The notes beneath the pieces were generated by a model. That model was not told the origin of the DNA. It saw only the letters and a list, made by a program, of their open reading frames with translations, and ran no database searches. Shown here piece after piece: positions 41,811 through 50,966 of a stretch of DNA of 51,030 bases. A program made the translations under genes and the position numbers. The DNA is taken from assembly GCA_035543455.1 (NCBI GenBank), contig DATKKE010000017.1, forward strand, positions 1 to 51,030. The letters are read 5' to 3'. Source of the stretch: CAIKOD01 sp035543455. Its GTDB lineage: Archaea; Halobacteriota; Methanomicrobia; Methanomicrobiales; Methanospirillaceae. The stretch's first letter is position 1; the number at the start of each line of letters is the position of its first letter.

Positions 41811-42806
41811 TTGAAAGTATCAATGATGCACGGGGCAGGCGGCGAAGTGATGGGGGAACTGCTTCGTGTACTCACCCGGCTGACCCACAACAACGCCGGG
41901 GGTATCGGCCTTGAATCACTCGATGACGGGGCGGTAATTCCTGTTTGTGGAGAAAATATTGTATTCACAACCGATTCTCATATTGTCCGCCCGATTTTTT
42001 TCCCGGGGGGCGATATCGGGAGGATATCGATCTGCGGTACCGTGAACGATATCGCGATGATGGGTGGATGCCCGCTTGCCCTCTCCTGCGGAATGGTAAT
42101 TGAGGAGGGATTTGATATTGCCGATCTCGAGCGAATCGTGGCTTCCATGGACGATGCACTGGGCGAGGCAGGTGCGAGCCTTGTCACCGGGGATACGAAA
42201 GTCATGGAACATGGCGCCCTCGATGGAATAGTCATTAACACGGCCGGAATAGGTATTGCAAAAAGAATTATCCGTGACAACGGCCTGGAAACCGGGGATA
42301 AAATAATCGTCAGCGGGACCCTCGGAGACCATGGAATTGCAATTCTTGCATATCGTGAGGGTTTCAATCTCGGGGAACAGATCTATTCCGATGTCGCACC
42401 GGTATGGGGACTCGTGAAAGAGGCCCTGGCAGCCGGGGAAATCCATGCGATGAAAGACCCCACGCGGGGTGGTTTTGCAAGCTCGATCAACGAGATGGCC
42501 CGGAAAGCGGGTGTAGGAGTGAGGATATACGAAGAGTGCCTGCCTCTCAGGAAGAGTGTCCGGAGCGCAGCAGGGATGCTTGGTATCGACCCGCTCGAAG
42601 TGGCGAACGAGGGAAAAGTCGTGATGGGGGTTGCGGAACAGGATGCTGAGGAGATCCTTGCCTCAATTCGTCGTCATAAGTACGGCCGGGATGCAGCAAT
42701 CGTCGGAACGGTGACCAGTAATTCCGGGGTTATCATGGAGACGCTGGTCGGGGGGGAGAGGTTTATCGAGCCCCCGGTTGGCGATCCTGTCCCCAGAGTC
42801 TGCTGA
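41811..42806 (+). CDS. hypE: Hydrogenase maturation protein HypE
   Basis: HypE turns the carbamoyl group on its C-terminal cysteine into the cyanide ligand of the hydrogenase active site. The 331-residue protein has MMHGAGGEVM, TTDSHIVRPIFFPGGDIG, KDPTRGGFASSINEMA, and ends in the required PRVC. It begins at a TTG immediately after the hypA stop, six bases after GAGGTG. Full-length. Confidence 0.95.
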   Translation: MKVSMMHGAGGEVMGELLRVLTRLTHNNAGGIGLESLDDGAVIPVCGENIVFTTDSHIVRPIFFPGGDIGRISICGTVNDIAMMGGCPLALSCGMVIEEGFDIADLERIVASMDDALGEAGASLVTGDTKVMEHGALDGIVINTAGIGIAKRIIRDNGLETGDKIIVSGTLGDHGIAILAYREGFNLGEQIYSDVAPVWGLVKEALAAGEIHAMKDPTRGGFASSINEMARKAGVGVRIYEECLPLRKSVRSAAGMLGIDPLEVANEGKVVMGVAEQDAEEILASIRRHKYGRDAAIVGTVTSNSGVIMETLVGGERFIEPPVGDPVPRVC

Positions 42807-42832
42807 TACTAGGATACGTGTCCGGCTGATGG

Positions 42833-43399
42833 TTAGGGATATCCGATATAATCAAAAAGCAATTCGAGTGCTTCTTGCTCTTTCGGCCCTCCGCATTTTC
42901 TGATAATCCCGGCATGGTGCCCGATGAGTGAGCGGAGTTCGGGATTCCGGGAGATCTTATACCGGGTACCGTGGATGGTCGCCTCAATTACACTGTTGAA
43001 TCCGCGGTTTACCGGGTGGAGCATGACACCGGCCTCAGCTTCTTTCTGCAGGGTAAGACCTGCAACAAGTGTATCCCTGGTCTTTTTCTCGATGGTTACA
43101 GAAAATGCGGCCCATGCCTCGCAGGAAACCAGTCGTTCAACGTTGAATACTCCTGCTTTTTCTTCGACAAACGACCCGGGGGGGAGGTCGTCAAAGGCCG
43201 TCGTCACATACAGGACCGGGTCGAAAATAAAATTCGCGACAACCCAGCCCCCGGACTCTATTTTTTCCGCCGTATGACTACCCCTGAAGAGCACCATGCC
43301 AGGTTTCCCATTCCGCATTATGATCCCTATCGGGGCTGCATTTCCCTTTGTGGTGGCAATTATTTCATTAATTCCTTCTCTCAGCAGTCCCATTCCCAT
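42833..43399 (-). CDS. DUF447 flavin-split-barrel-type protein
   Basis: The 188-residue protein matches DUF447: GINEIIATTKGNAAPIGIIM, VLFRGSHTAEKI, NFIFDPVLYVTTAF and HPVNRGFNSVIEATIHGTRY. The family has an FMN-binding split-barrel-like fold; its reaction is not established. Its ATG overlaps the CitG-like gene by 19 bases. I recall the DUF447/CitG-like pairing from archaea and from methanopterin-using methylotrophs, which would suggest a role in one-carbon cofactor metabolism. Confidence 0.87.
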   Translation of the reverse strand: MGMGLLREGINEIIATTKGNAAPIGIIMRNGKPGMVLFRGSHTAEKIESGGWVVANFIFDPVLYVTTAFDDLPPGSFVEEKAGVFNVERLVSCEAWAAFSVTIEKKTRDTLVAGLTLQKEAEAGVMLHPVNRGFNSVIEATIHGTRYKISRNPELRSLIGHHAGIIRKCGGPKEQEALELLFDYIGYP

Positions 43400-44205
43400 C
43401 CCTCACCGAGCGCGGTGTAAATCGATGCGATCATGATATCGGCCATGGACCCGGGATTAATTCCCCGGTCGATACATTCCTGGTCGAAAGAGGCAAGGTC
43501 CTTTATGCCGTCCCGCACCATCCCGGCTGTATCCATGGTCTGCACAGCGACCTGCAATCCATGCTTTTTTGCGATAAATGTATCAGGTTCACATGCCAGC
43601 AGGTCAAGGAATGCCTGGACAATTGATCGTCTCCCGCAGCCATGGCTGATGAGCAGATCTGCCCCTTTACGCGTCAGTGAATACCCGTTGACCCACTCTC
43701 TGGCCACTATATCATGCCCGGAAGAATATTCCATGACATTATAAAGCGTCATATTTCGTGATTTCAGTTTTTCTGCTGTCTGGGGGTCATTCACGTCGAG
43801 TTCATCGGACGGGAGTACTCGTACCCGGGCCATGCCGAAAGCCTGGTAAAAATCGAGAGCATCGTCAACGGTTGTCCGCTTGATACATGACAGGGCTCCC
43901 TGGATACCGCTGCCCATAATGAGCGGTATGAGGAGAATAAAAGCACCGAAATGCGTGTTGCCACCGGAATGACCACCGGTCAGCCGGACCGCATCGAGTA
44001 TGATCTTTCCGATACCATCTTTTCTCATCTCTGCGTTTTCAAAGGCGGGCCTGACAAGAATTGCTGACGCCAGAAAATGTTCAAGTGTCGTTGTTTCATA
44101 ATCGTGGCAGCGATCGACGTTTCCTGGTTTCGGGAAGGCCGTTACTTCGAGCATCATAGCCATTTGCGCCCGATCAGTTGCCCGCAGGGTCCCTGTTGAT
44201 GTCAT
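43381..44205 (-). CDS. CitG/MdcB-like triphosphoribosyl-dephospho-CoA synthase family protein
   Basis: The 274-residue helical protein has the CitG-family landmarks EVTAFPKPGNVDR, TGGHSGGNTHFGAF (metal and nucleotide contacts) and NPGSMADIMIASIY. Bacterial CitG makes the prosthetic-group precursor of citrate lyase, which is absent from this window, so another triphosphoribosyl- or pterin-related reaction is more likely. It overlaps the marker-protein-9 gene by 32 bases and the DUF447 gene by 19 bases, which implies tight co-expression. Confidence 0.85.
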   Translation of the reverse strand: MTSTGTLRATDRAQMAMMLEVTAFPKPGNVDRCHDYETTTLEHFLASAILVRPAFENAEMRKDGIGKIILDAVRLTGGHSGGNTHFGAFILLIPLIMGSGIQGALSCIKRTTVDDALDFYQAFGMARVRVLPSDELDVNDPQTAEKLKSRNMTLYNVMEYSSGHDIVAREWVNGYSLTRKGADLLISHGCGRRSIVQAFLDLLACEPDTFIAKKHGLQVAVQTMDTAGMVRDGIKDLASFDQECIDRGINPGSMADIMIASIYTALGEGWEWDC

Positions 44206-45313
44206 AAAAGATATGATTCAATACTTTCTCTGATAACTCACGCTTCAGACGCATATATTCTTTATTGGAAAGACCGGCCTGCCCGAGCGTCATATCCCGG
44301 AATATACAGGGAGATGAGTCCTTGCAACACCAGGAAAGACTCCCGAAACAGGTGTTCTTTCCCGTTTCGAGCGGTGTATTTTTGACTTCCTGTTCTTTTA
44401 TCCTGATATACTCTTCACGGCTGAATCCAAGATTTTTAAGGGTCGGGAGAAGGGGGCAGTTCTTTACCGGCATACAGCAGAATGCAAGTGCCCTGATATC
44501 GCCTCCCCGGCAGAGCTGCTTCGGTGCATTATACCAGCCATGCTCATCAGCATACCGGGATATGGCCGCATCGAGTCCGGCGAGGGTTCTCTCATCGGAC
44601 TTCCTGGCGAGGGAGACCAGGTCAGCCCCGTGCGAGAGCATCTCCTTCATGCGTTCGAACGTGTTGATGGAATTGTTTGCAATAATCTGGATCGGGCAGC
44701 TGTTCCGGATCGCCTTCAGTTTCTGGTAGCCGAAATCCATGAGATCCACGTGAATGATATCGGCCCCGGCCTTCCAGATCTTCCGTGCGAGGGCGCGGTC
44801 ATCATCGGCCACACCGGCCCTGATTTTTACAGAAACCGTCACGTCTTCGCTTTTCAGTCCCTTGATTACCTGGGAAAGGTCTTTTGGATTGTTCAGGTAA
44901 TATTCACCGCATCCTGCCCGGACCATCTGGAACTGTCGGCAGTGTGCATCAATTTCATAAACGATACCGGGACCGATCTCTGCCGCAACAGCCCGATATG
45001 CCTCTGGCGAGGAGGCCCTCATGTTAATCCCCAGTACTACATCGCTTCCGGCCATCATCCCTATCTGCCTGCGAAGTTCGGGGACTACATCTTCGTGCAG
45101 GAATTCTTTCCTCCCACCCGCAGCCATAATTTTGCTTGCTTCTATTGCCGGTCGATCAATGGAGTAGCCTCCGATGAAGGCGGCCCCTATATGGTTTTCC
45201 ATGGCGCGGACATATGCCGCATCGACTACACCCGCCATGGAGGCTATTGCAACAGGGGTCCGGACGATCTGGTCGTTTATCATCAGACCGAACCTTTCGA
45301 AGTGCTCCATCAT
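44174..45313 (-). CDS. Methanogenesis marker protein 9 (TIM-barrel plus cysteine-rich domain)
   Basis: The roughly 379-residue protein has a dihydroorotate-dehydrogenase/dihydrouridine-synthase-like TIM barrel (PVAIASMAGVVDAAYV, VSVKIRAGVADDD, IIHVDLMDFG, IIANNSIN). Its C-terminal cysteine-rich region (FCCMPVKNCPLL, NTCFGSLSWCCKDSSPC) probably binds iron-sulfur clusters. Methanogenesis marker proteins are near-restricted to methanogens; the reaction of this one is unknown. The start is set at the ATG at 45313; the frame opens at 45424 but homologs, as I recall them, begin close to the shown start. It leads the mmp9-citG-DUF447 operon. Confidence 0.87.
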   Translation of the reverse strand: MMEHFERFGLMINDQIVRTPVAIASMAGVVDAAYVRAMENHIGAAFIGGYSIDRPAIEASKIMAAGGRKEFLHEDVVPELRRQIGMMAGSDVVLGINMRASSPEAYRAVAAEIGPGIVYEIDAHCRQFQMVRAGCGEYYLNNPKDLSQVIKGLKSEDVTVSVKIRAGVADDDRALARKIWKAGADIIHVDLMDFGYQKLKAIRNSCPIQIIANNSINTFERMKEMLSHGADLVSLARKSDERTLAGLDAAISRYADEHGWYNAPKQLCRGGDIRALAFCCMPVKNCPLLPTLKNLGFSREEYIRIKEQEVKNTPLETGKNTCFGSLSWCCKDSSPCIFRDMTLGQAGLSNKEYMRLKRELSEKVLNHIFYDINRDPAGN

Positions 45314-45633
45314 AGATTCATACATATAGACGGTTATCATCAAAATTACTTTGGGTATAGTGCAGGAGTGAATTACCACATTACCATAAAACCCGACAAA
45401 ATCCGGAACATAGAATGGACACATAAAAATGCCGGATGAATGGATAGGAACAGTCAGTCCCTTTCCGTATTATAAAGGAAATAGTCTCGCGTTTCCCCTG
45501 TTCATCGATTTTGGAAAGGTTGGTCAAACAAAAAATTATGATTTTGGTTATTTGGAGCGCGGAATATTATTTAACCCGGTACTCCGGCAGGATTCGGTAA
45601 CATTTTAAGATTCAGTACACCAGTATTTAGCAT
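45314..45633. other. Divergent control region between mmp9 and cfbA
   Basis: The 320 bases separate two divergent methanogenesis operons. On the plus strand TTTTAAGA at about 45604-45611 is 27 bases before the cfbA ATG, and there is no ribosome-binding site, so a leaderless cfbA mRNA is possible. AATATTATTTAA at 45562-45573 is an alternative TATA region. The left 110 bases could code for an upstream extension of mmp9 but do not look like part of the family. Confidence 0.45.
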
Positions 45634-46035
45634 ATGGAAAGGAAGGGAATGTTACTCGTGGGGCATGGCAGCAAACTCCCCTACAACAAAGAACTCGTCG
45701 AGTCCACAGGGCAGATCATCGCAGGGAAATACCCGGATTATATCGTAAAATGCGCCTTCATGAACATGAACTCTCCCAGTATCGAAGAATCCCTGAGCGA
45801 ATTCAAAAAAGAGAAGATCGACGCACTTGTAATCGTTCCGCTCTTCCTGGCCAAAGGCGTCCACATTTTAAAAGATATCCCGGGCCTCATCGGTCTTCCC
45901 GAAGGATCACAAATTGGAACGTTTTCCTTAAATGGAAAGACTATACCTCTTGTATATGCCGAACCCATCGGATCGGACCCGCTACTGGCAGATCTCATGG
46001 CAAAAAATGCCAAAAAAGCGTTATCCCTTATCTGA
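45634..46035 (+). CDS. cfbA: Sirohydrochlorin nickelochelatase
   Basis: CfbA inserts nickel into sirohydrochlorin, the first committed step of coenzyme F430. The 133-residue protein is the small CbiX type, a half-length chelatase that works as a homodimer. His11 (LLVGHGSKLP) and His77 (FLAKGVHILKDIP) are the metal-binding histidines. Full-length. It overlaps cfbE by 29 bases and opens the cfbA-cfbE-cfbD-cfbB operon. Confidence 0.94.
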   Translation: MERKGMLLVGHGSKLPYNKELVESTGQIIAGKYPDYIVKCAFMNMNSPSIEESLSEFKKEKIDALVIVPLFLAKGVHILKDIPGLIGLPEGSQIGTFSLNGKTIPLVYAEPIGSDPLLADLMAKNAKKALSLI

Positions 46036-47254
46036 CTCATGCAGGGACTTCATTGTCCTCGATACGATACATGGAGGTCTTGATATAGCCCGGGCCCTTG
46101 TCGGGCTTGGATATAATGCTGATGTCATCGATGTATACAGGGGCTCTTGCAGCCTGAATCCTGATCGCCATTACGACCAGGTGGTAGCCCCTGTTCACCT
46201 GGATCCCGATAATGCGATATTCCATCTTCTGGGCGATATTCCCATTATATCCCATCATGAAATTACCGGGCGGATCATCGATACGAACCGGCCTGCCCCG
46301 ATGATTGAAGTAACAGGATCGCAGGGAAAGACGACGACGGCCCACGCAATAGCTCACCTCTTTAAAAGCAGGGGGATCCTTCATACCTCCTGCGGCACGT
46401 TCCAATATCCTGAACGCAAATTCCTCGCGAGGAAGAGTATCACACCAGCTTCATTGATTGGTATCATGGAAATTCCAGGTGCCGCCGATGGCTGGCTCGT
46501 GGCTGAGGAGTCCCTCGGGGTGACCGGGGCAGGAGATATCGCGGTAATAACATCTGCCGGAGATTACCCCTGCGCAGGCGGAAAAAAATCCGCGTTTGCT
46601 CTTAAGATGAGCTCAACGGCCCGATCTCCTATCCTGATAGCGGCCCCGGGAGTACCGGCGGATCACCCCCGGGTTGTTCATGTCGAGGAGTATATCAACA
46701 TAGAAGGAGATCGGTGTTTATTTGATCTTAATGGAGTTACCGGACATTTTGAAAATCCTCTGCTGGAACTTTCTGCATATGCAATTCCATTAATGATGGC
46801 GGCCGCAACCGGGTGCGTGCTTGGTATCTCGCCTGAACCACTCAGGACATTTCATGCAATCCCGGGAAGGATGGCTGTCAGCAGGGCGAATGGACATCTT
46901 ATTGTTGATAATGCAAATACAGGGACCGGAGCGGAGACGACGATTGAGGCAGCCGGATATGCAAGAATGTTATCCGGGAAACAAGATCTCATCCTTGTCA
47001 CAGGTCAGGAAACCGGTGCCATATGCGAAGGATTCCCTCCGCATGAAATTGTACGTGCTATCGATGCCATTCATCCGGCAATAGTGTATATTGTTGGAAC
47101 ACGGAAAGAATATGATATGGTCCGGGCATCTGCAGACAAAAATGTCAATACCAGGGAGATTGTGCATATGCCGACTTTTGGAGATGCAAAAACCGCTGCA
47201 GTAGGCCTGAATGGCAATAGTGCCATCGTCCTCGCAGTGAAATCATGGAGATAG
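46007..47254 (+). CDS. cfbE: Coenzyme F430 synthetase (Mur-ligase-like)
   Basis: CfbE closes the last ring of F430 using ATP, in a Mur-ligase-like reaction. The 415-residue protein has an N-terminal domain (FIVLDTIHGGLDIARALVGLGY), the P-loop VTGSQGKTTTAHAIA, a central ligase part (VAEESLGVTG, ITSAGDYPCAGG) and a C-terminal domain (VDNANTGTGAET, LVTGQETGAICEGF). The ATG at 46007 lies inside the cfbA end; no in-frame ATG, GTG or TTG closer to the domain exists. It is followed four bases later by cfbD. Confidence 0.9.
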   Translation: MPKKRYPLSDSCRDFIVLDTIHGGLDIARALVGLGYNADVIDVYRGSCSLNPDRHYDQVVAPVHLDPDNAIFHLLGDIPIISHHEITGRIIDTNRPAPMIEVTGSQGKTTTAHAIAHLFKSRGILHTSCGTFQYPERKFLARKSITPASLIGIMEIPGAADGWLVAEESLGVTGAGDIAVITSAGDYPCAGGKKSAFALKMSSTARSPILIAAPGVPADHPRVVHVEEYINIEGDRCLFDLNGVTGHFENPLLELSAYAIPLMMAAATGCVLGISPEPLRTFHAIPGRMAVSRANGHLIVDNANTGTGAETTIEAAGYARMLSGKQDLILVTGQETGAICEGFPPHEIVRAIDAIHPAIVYIVGTRKEYDMVRASADKNVNTREIVHMPTFGDAKTAAVGLNGNSAIVLAVKSWR

Positions 47255-47258
47255 TGGA

Positions 47259-48323
47259 ATGAAATATATGCAGCCACGGCCAAGTTCGATTGTCGCCGCC
47301 CTCTATACGGCGAGGGACCTTGAAGTGGGCGTCTCCGTTCTCCACGGGCCTTCCGGGTGTTCGTTTAAGCATGCGAGGCTTCTTGAGGAAGACGGAATGA
47401 GGGTGCTTACAACTTCGCTTGCGGATAATGAATTCATATTCGGGGGGCAGGAACCCCTCGTTGCTGCCCTCAAATATGCAGAACAGCAATTTTCCCCGGA
47501 ACGGATGGCCGTAATCGGGACGTGCGTCTCGATGATCATCGGAGAGGACCTGCATTCGGCAGTCGAACAGGCAGGGATAACAACCCCCGTAATCCCGGTC
47601 GATATCCATGCCGGATATCCCGAGAACATCGACGGGGTAATTGCCACATTAATCCCGGCAGCGGAGGCGGGGTGGATAAGCAATGAGGAACTGGAACGGC
47701 AGAAGTTCCTCCTCGGGAAAGCCAATGAAGTCGAGAGGGAAAGGGGAGCGGCTAGTCATGCCTATATCGAACCGTCACGGGGCGATTTAAAACACAAGGT
47801 TGCTAAAGCCCTTCTCGAGGATGCGGGAAGCGGGAAACGTGGTGTTGCCGTGATGAATGCGAAAAAAGAGACAGCATATATGTTCGCCGATGAACTGATC
47901 GCGCTCCATGAAGTTTGCCCCAATGCCGATATCACGTATATTGCCAACCTGGAAGAACGGGGCCTTCCAAAGGTCAGGAGGGACGCTGTCCGAATAAAGA
48001 CTGCGTTCGATGAGGCGGGCGTGCCTGTCGAGCTCGTCGGGGCCCTTGATGAGTATGGTGCGATAGGTGAGCAAACAGGAGAAAAAATCAAGGAAACCGC
48101 CCCCGATTTCGCTTTTATCGTTGGCGTACCCCACGCAATTCCACCGATCTATACACAGGGAATCCGATGCTATTCGGTGACCAATGGTCCAAGACAGGTG
48201 GCCCCCCTGAAAGAATCAGGGCACCAGTTCGTCGTAGTGGAGATAGACCTGCACCCGAAGACCCTCGGTGTCCGTCATGTCATCGAAAGTGAATTCGGGG
48301 CAGTTTTAAGGAGTCTCGCATGA
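47259..48323 (+). CDS. cfbD: Ni-sirohydrochlorin a,c-diamide reductive cyclase subunit CfbD (NifD-like)
   Basis: CfbD is the component 1 homolog that reduces and cyclises the nickel tetrapyrrole, with electrons from the NifH-like CfbC. The 354-residue protein has SVLHGPSGCSFKHARLL (Cys34) and AVIGTCVSMIIGEDL. It lacks the first of the three P-cluster-type cysteines that the NifD-like protein at 34067 keeps. GGAG lies eight bases before the ATG. It overlaps cfbB by four bases (ATGA). A cfbC gene is not in the operon. Confidence 0.93.
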   Translation: MKYMQPRPSSIVAALYTARDLEVGVSVLHGPSGCSFKHARLLEEDGMRVLTTSLADNEFIFGGQEPLVAALKYAEQQFSPERMAVIGTCVSMIIGEDLHSAVEQAGITTPVIPVDIHAGYPENIDGVIATLIPAAEAGWISNEELERQKFLLGKANEVERERGAASHAYIEPSRGDLKHKVAKALLEDAGSGKRGVAVMNAKKETAYMFADELIALHEVCPNADITYIANLEERGLPKVRRDAVRIKTAFDEAGVPVELVGALDEYGAIGEQTGEKIKETAPDFAFIVGVPHAIPPIYTQGIRCYSVTNGPRQVAPLKESGHQFVVVEIDLHPKTLGVRHVIESEFGAVLRSLA

Positions 48324-49696
48324 AGGGACTGCTTATCGGGGGAGACAGGTCGGGGTGCGGAAAGACAAGTATTACCCTAGCCATCGCCTCGCTCCTGTCA
48401 CGAAAATTTACCGTCCAGACGTTTAAGACAGGGATGGACTATATAGACCCGTCATACCTTACCGGGGTGACCCGAAGGCCCTGCAGAAACCTTGACAGTT
48501 TTGTGATGTCTCCCGGTGAGATACGCCAAATTTTCAGCCACGGGTGTAAAGAAGCGGATTTTGCCCTTATTGAAGGCGTCAGGGGGCTTTTTGAAGGTGC
48601 CGAGGCCCTTAGCGATATCGGAAGTACGGCCTCCATCGCCCGTGCACTGAATGTACCAGTTATCCTCGTTATCAGCGCACGAAGCATCACCCGCAGCGCC
48701 GCGGCGATTGTCAGGGGTTTCCAGGTTTTTGCCCCGGACATCAAAATCGGCGGGGTGATCCTGAACAATGTCATGGGTCCGAAACACGCAAAAAAGGCGA
48801 TTACGGCCATAGAACATTATTGTGAAGTTCCTGTACTGGGTGCCATACCCCGGATGGAAGCCATGGAACTGACTATGCGTCATCTCGGGCTGGTTCCGTT
48901 CATCGAACGCCAGGGAAGCGGAGAATTTGAACGGCGGATAAAAGCGGTAACCGGTCTGATTGGGGATCATGTCGCGCTGGACAGGCTTGTTTCTATTTCA
49001 GGGGATATCTCTGTCGACGTGAATCAGAACCAGGTCTTTTCACCGGAGCATGAACCGGATGTGACTATTGCGGTCGCCCATGATGAGGCATTCAATTTCT
49101 ACTATTCGGACCTCTTCGACATCCTGCCTTCACTGGGGGCGCATGTAGTAAAATTCAGCCCCGTGCATGGCACATTTCCTAAAGCCGACGGCTACATTAT
49201 CGGCGGAGGCTACCCGGAACTGTTCTTAAAGGAACTTGAATCAAATGCAAGGGTCAGGGAAGGCATCCTTGAAGAATCAAGAAACAACGTCCCGGTATAT
49301 GCCGAATGTGGGGGACTGATGTACCTCACGGATTCCATTGTTCTGAAGGAGGGTTGGGAAAACCATCCGTCTGACAGGGAATATACGATGGCAGGGGTTT
49401 TCACAGGAAAAACGGTGATGCCTGCAGGACGGGTTGTGAGCTACGTCGAAGGGGTAAGCAGTCCGGCATCACCTGTTGGAGCCGGAGTATTCAGGGGCCA
49501 TGAGTTTCATTATTCAGAGGTAGTTCTTGACCGCAATACCCGGTATGCCTATAACCTTTCCAGAGGGACCGGGATCGAAGGCACCCTTGACGGCGCACTC
49601 ATTGACCAGACTCTCGGTAGTTATACCCACTTACACCCGGTCCCGTCGATTGGTATGATCAGGCATTTTGTGAATAAATGCCGTCAACGGGGTTGA
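48320..49696 (+). CDS. cfbB: Ni-sirohydrochlorin a,c-diamide synthase
   Basis: CfbB amidates the a and c acetate groups of Ni-sirohydrochlorin using glutamine and ATP. The 458-residue protein is a CbiA-family amidotransferase. It has an N-terminal ATPase with GGDRSGCGKTSITLA and TFKTGMDYIDPSYL, and a C-terminal class I glutaminase-like domain with YIIGGGYPELF and the nucleophile region VYAECGGLMYL. GGAG lies six bases before the ATG, which overlaps the cfbD stop. It ends the F430 operon. Confidence 0.94.
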   Translation: MKGLLIGGDRSGCGKTSITLAIASLLSRKFTVQTFKTGMDYIDPSYLTGVTRRPCRNLDSFVMSPGEIRQIFSHGCKEADFALIEGVRGLFEGAEALSDIGSTASIARALNVPVILVISARSITRSAAAIVRGFQVFAPDIKIGGVILNNVMGPKHAKKAITAIEHYCEVPVLGAIPRMEAMELTMRHLGLVPFIERQGSGEFERRIKAVTGLIGDHVALDRLVSISGDISVDVNQNQVFSPEHEPDVTIAVAHDEAFNFYYSDLFDILPSLGAHVVKFSPVHGTFPKADGYIIGGGYPELFLKELESNARVREGILEESRNNVPVYAECGGLMYLTDSIVLKEGWENHPSDREYTMAGVFTGKTVMPAGRVVSYVEGVSSPASPVGAGVFRGHEFHYSEVVLDRNTRYAYNLSRGTGIEGTLDGALIDQTLGSYTHLHPVPSIGMIRHFVNKCRQRG

Positions 49697-50099
49697 ATTT
49701 ACCCTGCATCAGGCAATCACCTGCCATCATACCGTATCGGCCCCGCCCCTATGCAAGACCAGGGTTCTCCTTATCTTTGTAATGTGATGATATGGAACGT
49801 TCTTTGGACACATTTCATCCGTTTTAATTTCGCTTCAGGTTAAATGGACCATTGGATCGGATTTCCGGCAGATGATGAATTATTAATCACAATTGCCGGA
49901 TTATAATCTCCAAAAAATCGCCGATGACAACGAGTATTCAATGAAATAGGCCTGTTGTTTGTGGGATGACCGACAGTATGGATCCATGCGGATTTATTGA
50001 TCACAATAATCCGTTTACCGAATCCGGAAGAATTGAACAGGGTGTTGTCTAACCAAAAACTATCGTGATATATACCATAAATGTATAACGTCTTTCTAT
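49697..50099. other. Intergenic region before ilvE
   Basis: The 403 bases hold no convincing coding frame, hairpin terminator or tRNA fold. The last 35 bases contain the ilvE TATA-like box. Otherwise I see nothing in this stretch. Confidence 0.5.
50068..50075 (+). promoter_or_regulatory. TATA-like box of ilvE
   Basis: ATATATAC is centred about 28 bases before the ilvE ATG, with no ribosome-binding site in between. This spacing fits a leaderless archaeal transcript starting at or beside the ATG. Confidence 0.45.
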
Positions 50100-50966
50100 A
50101 TGATGATCTATATCGACGGGCAGTTTTTGCCTAAAGAGCAGGCAAAGGTTTCTGTTTTCGATCACGGTCTCCTCTACGGGGATGGGGTTTTCGAGGGGAT
50201 CAGGGCATATAATGGCAGAATATTCAGGCTTGACGAGCATATCGACCGGCTTTTCGACTCTGCAAAAACAATCGATCTCGCAGTCCCGGTCTCGAAAGAA
50301 GAGATGGCCGGTATTATTATAGAGACCATGCGCAGGAATAACCTGAAAGACGGCTACATCCGTCCCATTATCACCCGCGGCGTCGGAGACCTTGGGCTGG
50401 ACCCCAGGAAATGCGAGAAACCGACCCTCATCTGCATCGCAATAGAATGGGGAGCAATGTACGGCGACCTTTACGAGAGGGGGCTGAAAGCGGTCTCGGT
50501 TTCGGTCAGGAGAAATTCTGCCTGCGCTCTCCCGCCGAACGTGAAAAGCCTGAATTACCTGAACAATATTCTCGCCAAGATTGAAGCGAACTACAAAGGT
50601 GGCGACGAGGCGATCATTTTCGATACGAACGGGTACGTGTCGGAGGGTTCGGGAGATAATATCTTTGTTGTGAAAAATGGCATCATACTAACTCCCCCGA
50701 CCCTGAACAATCTCCGGGGCGTTACCCGTGCCGTAGTTCTGGAACTTGCCGCTTCGCATGGGATCACCCTCATGGAACGTAACCTGGGTTATTTTGATAT
50801 GTATTCGGCCGACGAGGTTTTTGTTACCGGGACTGCAGCGGAAGTTGCTCCGATCACGAATATTGACGGCCGGAGCATCGGGGGCGGAAAGCCGGGACCC
50901 GTTACCCGCCAGCTGATTGCCGCCTTTAAAACCGCAACCGAAAGTGAAGGTACCCCTATATATTGA
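50100..50966 (+). CDS. ilvE: Branched-chain amino acid aminotransferase
   Basis: IlvE is a fold-type IV PLP enzyme for the last step of leucine, isoleucine and valine synthesis. The 288-residue protein has VFDHGLLYGDGVFEGIRAYNG at the start, PPNVKSLNYLNNILAKIEA with the PLP-binding lysine, and VSEGSGDNIFVV and VFVTGTAAEVAPI near the end. Full-length. It starts with two consecutive ATGs; either may be used. It is the last gene of the window and has no close neighbour. Confidence 0.95.
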   Translation: MMIYIDGQFLPKEQAKVSVFDHGLLYGDGVFEGIRAYNGRIFRLDEHIDRLFDSAKTIDLAVPVSKEEMAGIIIETMRRNNLKDGYIRPIITRGVGDLGLDPRKCEKPTLICIAIEWGAMYGDLYERGLKAVSVSVRRNSACALPPNVKSLNYLNNILAKIEANYKGGDEAIIFDTNGYVSEGSGDNIFVVKNGIILTPPTLNNLRGVTRAVVLELAASHGITLMERNLGYFDMYSADEVFVTGTAAEVAPITNIDGRSIGGGKPGPVTRQLIAAFKTATESEGTPIY

